Assembly (NCBI RefSeq): GCF_950023065.1
Contig: NC_088680.1
Coordinates: forward strand, 17,658,559 to 17,722,558
Source of the DNA: Planococcus citri
Lineage: Eukaryota > Arthropoda > Insecta > Hemiptera > Pseudococcidae
Reading direction: 5' to 3'
Length of the DNA stretch: 64,000 bases
How positions within the stretch are numbered: the stretch's first letter is position 1; the number at the start of each line of letters is the position of its first letter. A program made the translations under genes and the position numbers. Shown here in pieces: positions 57,075 to 64,000 of the stretch. The notes under the pieces were generated by a model. That model had not been told where the DNA came from. It saw only the letters and a program-made list of their open reading frames with translations, and searched no databases.

Positions 57075-58820
57075 TTAATACATCATTTGATCATTCAAAT
57101 GTTTATTCATCCAGTCACGAATTACCGGTTGGTTGGACATTAAATCGATAACCTGATTGACGTGATAACACAACGATTCGATTTGCTTGTCCCACGTTGG
57201 TAAAACATCGCGAGCTGCGAACAAAATATTGAAATATCGTTAGGAAATGCGACAAAATATAAGATCGAATCGTTATCAAGGATGAACTTACTTTCAAAAT
57301 GAACAATAGCCAAGATCTGATCGATGAATCCGTTCATCCTACCTTCGGTGATCATCTGGCTAGCGATTTTTTCTGCTTTACTGGGGGCTATTTCGAGTAA
57401 CGCTCCGAGTTCTTCGAAAGTAACATTGTTGTAGAGTTTACTGGCGGATAAGAGGTTGTGTTCGATCACAGCACGTTCGAGTATAGTGGAACCTAACAAC
57501 ATAAATTCATCATTTAGTGAACGAAACATTGGGGAAAAATAATCCACGCAGTGAGAGCTAACCATCTCCGGTAACCGCTTTCTGATGTGGTAACAACATG
57601 GAAGCGAATTCTTCGAGCTCGAAACGTCGAATAATACGATCTAAGTACATTTTTTCGAGGATCGAGAACGCTGGTAGTTGTTGGCATCGTTCGTCTTTAA
57701 ACAACGTGGCTAACATACGACTTCTTTGCTGTCCAGCTGATGCCAAAATGGTGCAAATGAGAGCATTTCGAAGGGCGGTCATGCGTTCTTCTTCGTGTAT
57801 AATGGTTCTGTAGGAAAGCTCGTTGTAGCGTTGAGCAGCTTCGATGAATTTACGTCGGTAATCGAGCACTCGAGCGTAGCATACTTTGTAGTAAACTTGT
57901 AACTTTTCATCGTCTGAATCAGCCTGTAAAATAATCGAATAAGACCAAATGTTGCCAGAAAACAAAAACAAAAGAAATGGAAAATGTTTACTTGTAAATG
58001 AGATGCTCGATTTATAAACGCTTCAGCTTGAATCGGATCATCGTCTTCTAAATACAAACGAGCTATTTTCATATACGTTTCTAGCTTATAATTCACGGTA
58101 TATTGTCTGTAAACATGTAAAATATGTTGAAAAAAATGCACACTGTTTTTTTTGCACGAGTCACCGATCGTATTTACTTTTGTCCTGTTTCCAGGGGTAT
58201 TCCAACAAGAACGCAGGCTGCTTCTCGCCAATTTTGTTCACGTTCGTAGATATTGGATAAATGTTGCCTGATCGCTGCTACTTGCTCTTCGAACGATATC
58301 ACACGTGGTTGAACCTAAATTAAACCGATTCGTTAATAATATCGACATGCACGTTGATACTACCGTAGGATACGTTATTCTTACTTTTTCCAATGTAAAA
58401 TGAGATATTTCTTTGGATAATTCGTCGTTCAGTTCGGTCAAGTGGTTGGTAATATCGGTGAGAATTTGACGAGAAATCACAAGGCTGACATTTTCGTTGA
58501 CAACTGAAATATTATAAGGGTTAGTTTACTATTAAAAACGTGCACGATACGTAAGAATCAGAGAACGATGCTTATCGAACATGAAATTCTTACTAGCTTC
58601 GATGAATATTTTCAACGCTTCGGCTATATCGCTGGGAGGTGATTTTAGAATACTCTGAAGGATCGTTCTGTATCTGTAATATGAATATTACGTTAATATC
58701 GATCGAGTTTGGGTGTTCTTGAAACAAATTAACTTACTTCTCGACTTGATCTTTATGCGATCCGGTGTAATTTGATAATTGAGTTACCTGCTGTCGCACA
58801 GCACTCGGTGTTATGGCCAT
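57075..58820 (-). CDS. CSN4: COP9 signalosome subunit 4
   Basis: Nine coding exons join in frame to 411 residues: 58820-58738, 58673-58594, 58503-58385, 58314-58178, 58106-57992, 57923-57563, 57492-57292, 57214-57075 (eight listed boundaries were checked; the first exon holds MAITPSAVRQQ). Signatures include SGSHKD-like TGSHKDQVEKYR, VNENVSLVISRQ, HFTLEK, ARLYLEDDDPIQAEAFINRA, KVCYARVLDYRRKFIEAAQR, SAGQQRSRMLATLFKDERCQ and the winged-helix part of the PCI domain, LYNNVTFEELGALLEI through EGRMNGFIDQI. CSN4 is a scaffold of the eight-subunit COP9 signalosome, which removes Nedd8 from cullins and so controls cullin-RING ubiquitin ligases. The length matches human COPS4 (406). An NRF1-type palindrome lies 196 bases upstream. 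Counting the listed intervals, the coding exons number eight. Confidence 0.96.
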
Positions 58821-59015
58821 TATGCGTACAGAATTCGCGATAAAATAGGAACTAGGTTATTAAATAGCAACTAGGCGATGGGTATTAAAACGTAATTTAA
58901 TTAATAAAATTATACTCATCGAAATTTAACGCAATTTATTTCATTTTTTTGAAAAATATTTCATGCAATGACGCTGATTTTGTAAAAGCGTTATCATATT
59001 TGAAGAAAACGTTAC

Positions 59016-59026
59016 TGCGCATGCGC
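59016..59026 (-). promoter_or_regulatory. NRF1-type palindrome upstream of CSN4
   Basis: TGCGCATGCGC is a perfect match to the NRF1 core, 196 bases before the CSN4 start codon. No full CRE accompanies it here (only AATGACGC near 58970). Confidence 0.6.
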
Positions 59027-59646
59027 TTGTGCAATATGCAGTTTATAGTGCTGCGCTCTGTTGTGAAGAATATTTTGAATTTATTTGTGAGATTTTTAAC
59101 ATTTTCCTCAAGTTTCTCTCGAAAACTGCAATAGCTTTTCATTATGAATTTAATTAATCCAATATTCTCGAAGATCAAATTTTCAAAAACATGAAAAACT
59201 AAACATTCTGCATGTACGTTTGTCGGTAAATTTTCATTTTGGGTTTGCCTGGTTTCTTGCTCTTGCTTTCATCATAATTTTGAGCTTTGACTTTTGAGAA
59301 TTCGTACTCGTAGAACTGAAACTCTGAAATGTGAAACAAGGAGAAAAATATAAAATAAAAACATTCTACTTCATGGACGATAGAAGTAGAACTCTTTGAC
59401 AAATTTCAATTCTATCTAGTATCTACGTTCAAATTTTGACTGAAAATCTTGAGCAGTCACTATAAGCTTTTCATTTTTCAGATTTCTTCAGAAGCCGAAT
59501 TTGAGTTAAGTACATTAGAGAATTGAAAATACATATTAAATAAATAGAAAATTGATATATTACGTAATAAATAATTCACCAACAAAAGCAAAATTTATCC
59601 TAAAAACAATATTTATGAACACTATTTATAACCTCATTTCCCTTAT
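59027..59646. other. Interval between CSN4 promoter and Sec31 stop
   Basis: It should hold the Sec31 3' UTR. No coding frame of interest was found. The Sec31 poly(A) site could not be placed with confidence. Confidence 0.4.
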
Positions 59647-62600
59647 TCATAAATTAACACCTAGTTGCATCGCAGATTGCACTAAAACCTTGATCCCGGG
59701 CATGAAACTAGCAATAGCCGAAAAATCAGGTCCGGATACCAATTGGGTATGTAATGAAAGACATTCTGGGTAATTTCCATTTTCAATAGCTTTAACAATG
59801 TCATGTAGTCCTTGTAGAGTTTTCGCTGATAGCTAAAATTCAAACGAGTATTTAAAATATTGTCCAATGAGGGGAAAAGTTCGATAATTTAATAAATATA
59901 CCCTTGAATCACGAATTGCATCGTAGAGAGTTTCCAATTTTCGACTTGTATCGTCCAATTTACGTTTCATTTGCTGAAAAAATGAAAAAAATCTCATTAG
60001 CACGATTCGAATGGAAACGCAGAACTGAAATAATCAAGAATACCTACAAGATTGGCAGTCTTGTCGACACATAGGTTACGTAAATTTTCCAATATGTTTT
60101 GTATTATAACGTGCTGCTCGGGTAAAGGAGGCTTAGGTAAAGGTATATTTTCAATTCGTTGCTTTTGAGGCCCTCCGGGCATAATTGTGATGTTATTATG
60201 ATGATTTGGGGCCTGTTGGCCTTCTGCGTGATTCGTCTGGTTCCAATGTTGGCCAGAATTGATTGCGGTATTTGGTTGGTATACGTTTGATGCCGAAGGA
60301 GGTCTATTGTTGAGATTTCCTTCCGGAAAAGCAGATCCATACGTAGAATTCGGGTTGACGTGCCCAACCTGTGAGGAAATTTAGTCACCATTCATAAGAT
60401 CGTATAGTTATTTTGAGTAAATGGACTTGAAAACCTAACTCACTTGATTATGAAACTGGTAAGCTGTTTGGTCTGGGATTTGTTTGGGGGCACCCAAAGG
60501 CGGAGCAGGAGCACCGTTCCAGCCATCGGCTCCTGTTTGCATTGGTAACACGTTGGGAATTTCTGATTGCATTCGTTGCGGCGGGGGTATTGATCCTGGT
60601 GCCTGCGAATCTACACAAGTTCTCATTTACTTCACAATATTACGCTAATTTTATTCGAATTAATTTTCAACAACGTACTTGGAATATACGGATTCATATT
60701 CGTTTGCGGTGTTGGCGGATAAAAATTGTTTTGATTCGATTGGGGATAAAAATTAGACGGATTTTGATTGGCGAACGGTGGCACCGGATTCATCATCGGT
60801 TGCTGGGTAATGGGCGGCGCCATCGATGGAGCATTATTTCCAAAACCGCCTCCTTTCACCGAAGGATCCAGCACATATTTCGTTCTACTCTGGGTCACAT
60901 TTTCGGCATTCTGACGAGAATATGGTACTTGAGACGATTGAGGAGGGGGAGGAGTTGGAGTCAGTGTTCTTCCAAGCATCTGAGCCGTTCCAGACGGAGG
61001 TATTGCGGCGGTATTATTAAACTGGTTGTATTGCGAGCCAGATGATGGATTGAAAAAGTTGTTTTGAGTCGAAGTGGCCACTGGAGGAGGTATATACGAG
61101 GCAGGAGAAGGTTGCGAATTGACTCTTGGTACAGGAGCATGATTTGCGGGTATCATTCGAGGTGTGGGAGGATCATACCGCTTAGGTTCTGGTGCTGAAT
61201 TGGATTGTAGTGGATACTGAGACATCGGAGCTGTTGGAGGAGTAAATAGATCAGATCTTGGAGCCGGATTAGGTTGCGGTGGGTACTGAGACATCGGAGC
61301 GAATGGATTGTGATTTGACATGGGCGTTGAAGAAGCTGAATTAGGTATTTGATTAGGAGCAGGGAACATTGGAGGGGTTTGCGTAGCCATCATCGGAGGT
61401 ACCGGAGATGGTCGATTATTGGTAACTTGATTGTATGGGTTTATTGCTGGTTTCGAATGATTTCCGTAACTTGATAGCGAATTCATTCTGGCACCGTACG
61501 GCTCTGGAGTAGAAGTCTGAAAAGAATATATATTTTGGGTAAGTAAACTGTTGCGAAGAGAATGTGTAGAAACAAAAAAACAAAAAAAATGAAAAATTAC
61601 TCTAGGTCGTTCTTGAGCATTGGAATATACGTTTGTTTGACCATAAGAAACACTCTGTTGGATATTTTTCAAACCTAAAGCGATCATCAGCCTTTCTTTC
61701 AACTCCTGAACACTTTCCTAAGAAAATTATAAGATTATACTTTCGACTTCTCATCAATTTATATCAAAAATCGAGTAGCAAAATACCTCATTTGATTCTC
61801 CTAAATAAGAATAAGCTTCGGTTAAAAATCCCTCAGATGCTAAAACCTCCGCATAACGCAATAAAACCTGAGAAAGAGTTCCGTAAATAGGCACTTCGAT
61901 ATTTCGAGCTTTCAGAGCTTCCCTCATCACAAAGCCTAGTTCTACCAATTCTTGAGGATCCGGAGGTAATTTTGACTTCGTTTTTTGCCAAGCTTCGATC
62001 AATTTATTCACATTTCCAGCGAAAATAAAACATATCACAGCGTTCTTTTTCAATGACTCGTCTTCAGTGGCGAATAATCTCGATCCTAAGGATTCTAAAA
62101 TCCGCAAACAAAAAAAAATTCTGAATAATCCAAATCTTACGTATGTAATTTAAAAGTGGAAGGAATTAAGGTTTACCACATAAAACTCTGAATTCGCCAC
62201 CATTCGTATAGGTCAGTAGAGCAACCAGGATTTGTTTCCAGCTTGATAAATCACAAGTATCGACGATATTGAACCAGTCCTCGGTTGCAATGGTTGATAT
62301 TAACGCAACCAAAGGGTCCTCAGTTTTCTAAGCAAAAGAATAAATTAAAATTTTCCATTGAAAAATGAATTTTTTACGCTCGTTGTACTCAATTACCTCG
62401 AAATATTTCGCTTGAGCTTTAGCAATTAATTCCGGACCTCCAGACATGGCTATCACAAATGCATCAGCTATTTTGTCTTCTCTTAGACATAAATCCACTG
62501 CTAGTTCCAGATCACCGAGCAGCAAAGCGTCGCTAATGGCACTTTCCACGTCTGTAAATTATTCGAATAATTCATTAAAATTCGAATGAAGTCGAAAGTC

Positions 62601-64000
62601 AAAGAATCACGATTAAAATTACCGTTATTTTCAGGGATTTTCAATGGCGATGGCTTACTTATTGGTGTTGAATTAGAGACAGAGTCTTGCTGAGCCTGAA
62701 AAAAAAAAAACATTACGTTTGAAATAGTGAAATTTTGAACCATTTTTGGGTGAATTTATCATTTTTGTGGGTTCAATACTCACAGCTATGGTATTGAAAA
62801 TATCTTCAGCAGGTCCCTGTGACAGAAAAATGTAAATGAGATGAAGAATATTTGGAATTCAACATTAAAAAAAAATAATTACTCACAATATGAGATATAT
62901 TGGACGAAGGATCACAGGGCAACTCATCAGAGCCCAAGTTATTAATATTCAAAGCGCCGAGCTGATGACAGAAAGACATAATTCAAAACTTGAAACAAAT
63001 TCAAACATTTTTCAAAGAGAAAATTTGTTTACCTTTTCTTTCAACGTTGGTTTTGAAATACCCAGCAATGAGTACATATGTTGTTTGAAATTATCACCGT
63101 AAAATTGCCCAGATATAAAATTCCATAAGTTTTTCTCTTCAGGATCATCGGTAGTTTCATGTTTTTTCATGCAGTGAGCATATACATCGCCTTCCTCCAG
63201 AACTTGTTCCAGTTCTTTGAATTTTTCAACTAAATTTGGTTCGGTGACCACTTGAAGAATCTGTACAGCTGCACTTTGGTTCTCAAAACTCAACAATTTA
63301 CCTCCAAACTGAAAAAAAATATATTTTTAGAGAACGCCACAAATACGAATGGTTTTTAAAAATAAAGCACTTACTCCAAAACAAACTCCGGATGTTTTCT
63401 TTAGCCATTTGGGTGCCTTGTTTGAAGTTATTTGAGCTGGCTGAGCTGGTTGTTGGTATTGGCTTGCGCCAGGAAACGAATCAGCGATCTAAAAAAAAAT
63501 ATAAACGAATCAGCGATCTAAAAAAAATATTTATGAATGGAAGAGAATACCTCTCGTCGTTGAGCTGATTGAAATTACCATATTTGTTGGTTCTTGAGAC
63601 TGATCACTCGGCCAAGCCAAAACCGTAGCAAGACCACTGCTGCTGGAGCTTGAAATTAAAGAAGGATTTCTGGGACACCAGTTCACTTCGAAATTCCATT
63701 CAGTTGCTAATGGAATTTCTCGAATTACTTCTGCCGCCTGCGAATTTATTAAGAATCAGTCTCGATCAAGGGCACAGACAGCAAGAAACAAAGCAATATT
63801 ACCGCTGATGAGGTAGTGTTCAAGTTCCATAACAGTAATTTGTTATCTTTACCGCTGCTCATCAAAAGATCTGGATCAGCGTCGCTCCAATCTAGAGATA
63901 ACACACCCCTGTCGAAAAAAAATTGATTGGTTAAAGCGTTGTTCGAAGAAGACAATACCAAATCGAATTTCAAGTACCTTTCATGTCCTTGGAATAATTT
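59647..64000 (-). CDS. Sec31: Sec31, outer COPII coat subunit (5' end beyond the window)
   Basis: Seventeen exons in view join in frame to 1057 residues: >64000-63978, 63908-63803, 63737-63579, 63488-63375, 63308-63033, 62961-62887, 62816-62784, 62695-62623, 62551-62397, 62327-62177, 62094-61787, 61717-61601, 61516-60679, 60610-60444, 60368-60048, 59973-59902, 59832-59647. The first exons encode the last WD40 blades (RGVLSLDWSDADPDLLMSSG..LLLWN; EWNFEVNWCPRNPSLIS). SGVCFGFGGKL is the Sec13-binding blade insertion. An alpha-solenoid follows (GDLELAVDLCLRE; SWKQILVALLTY), then a Pro/Gln/Asn-rich linker (~280 residues), the Trp-Asn pair in GADGWNGAP (the pair Sec31 inserts into the Sar1 active site), and the C-terminal helical domain (KLDDTSRKLETLYDAIRD). 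Sec13-Sec31 forms the COPII cage for vesicle export from the ER. Roughly the first 250 residues lie to the right of the window. Confidence 0.95.
63476..63532 (-). repeat. 29-bp tandem duplication of a Sec31 3' splice site
   Basis: Two copies, 29 bases apart, of ACGAATCAGCGATCTAAAAA (minus strand: TTTTTAG|ATCGCTGATTCGT). Each contains the branch-side T run, the AG and the first 15 exon bases. Only the proximal AG (exon from 63488) keeps the Sec31 frame; using the distal AG would add 29 bases and shift the frame. Confidence 0.85.

Noticed and set aside
60542..61045. 167-codon plus-strand frame rich in Arg and Ile
   Set aside because: Antisense of the Pro/Gln/Asn-rich linker exon of Sec31.

Overview
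The window is eukaryotic nuclear DNA from an arthropod, most likely an insect. The genes have introns of tens to hundreds of bases with GT..AG ends, the conserved proteins match animal families, intergenic DNA is AT-rich, and a short run of the insect telomere unit TTAGG is present. A sternorrhynchan hemipteran such as a mealybug or other scale insect is a guess from overall texture only (AT-rich, frequent TAGGTACCTA words, secreted AAA-ATPase-like and nuclease-like genes). No rRNA, tRNA or CRISPR array was seen.

Layout. 1-16 kb is gene-poor and repeat-rich: a ~150-bp satellite with a 50-bp minisatellite inside it (1.74-4.59 kb), a foldback element (4.7-5.3 kb), a third tandem array (9.4-10.3 kb), a MITE (10.3-11.0 kb), and a decayed RNase-H-bearing LINE (13.9-16.1 kb) split by a hAT-like element. 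16.3-25.3 kb holds two neighbouring genes on the minus strand, both with signal peptides: a seven-exon protein related to DNA/RNA non-specific endonucleases, and an intronless-CDS protein related to the AAA-ATPase-like family (PF09820). Both look catalytically degenerate and may be secreted effectors or pseudoenzymes. 25.3-40.8 kb has no gene I can support; it carries a minisatellite, a 2.73-kb near-perfect palindromic element with TA ends, and a 2.17-kb palindromic hAT-like element with a perfect 8-bp target duplication.

40.8-42.8 kb (minus) is a short CIR1 orthologue. 43-53 kb has no firm gene: a foldback insertion with hammerhead-like arms and a 13-bp target duplication (48.8-49.4 kb), a ~500-bp tandem duplication, and a few orphan splice-bounded segments. 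At 53.3-53.9 kb there is a remnant of an acyl-CoA dehydrogenase gene. 54.9-64.0 kb is a dense housekeeping block: Cyclin K (plus), COP9 signalosome subunit 4 (minus, tail-to-tail with Cyclin K), and Sec31 (minus, running off the right edge).

The housekeeping genes do not form one pathway (transcription/CDK12, deneddylation, COPII transport, corepression), but CIR1, Cyclin K and CSN4 each have a TGCGCATGCG (NRF1-type) palindrome upstream, and CIR1 and Cyclin K also share TGACGTCA plus ATTGG. Exon boundaries for the genes were worked out by hand from splice consensus and reading-frame continuity; every complete gene model closes in frame.
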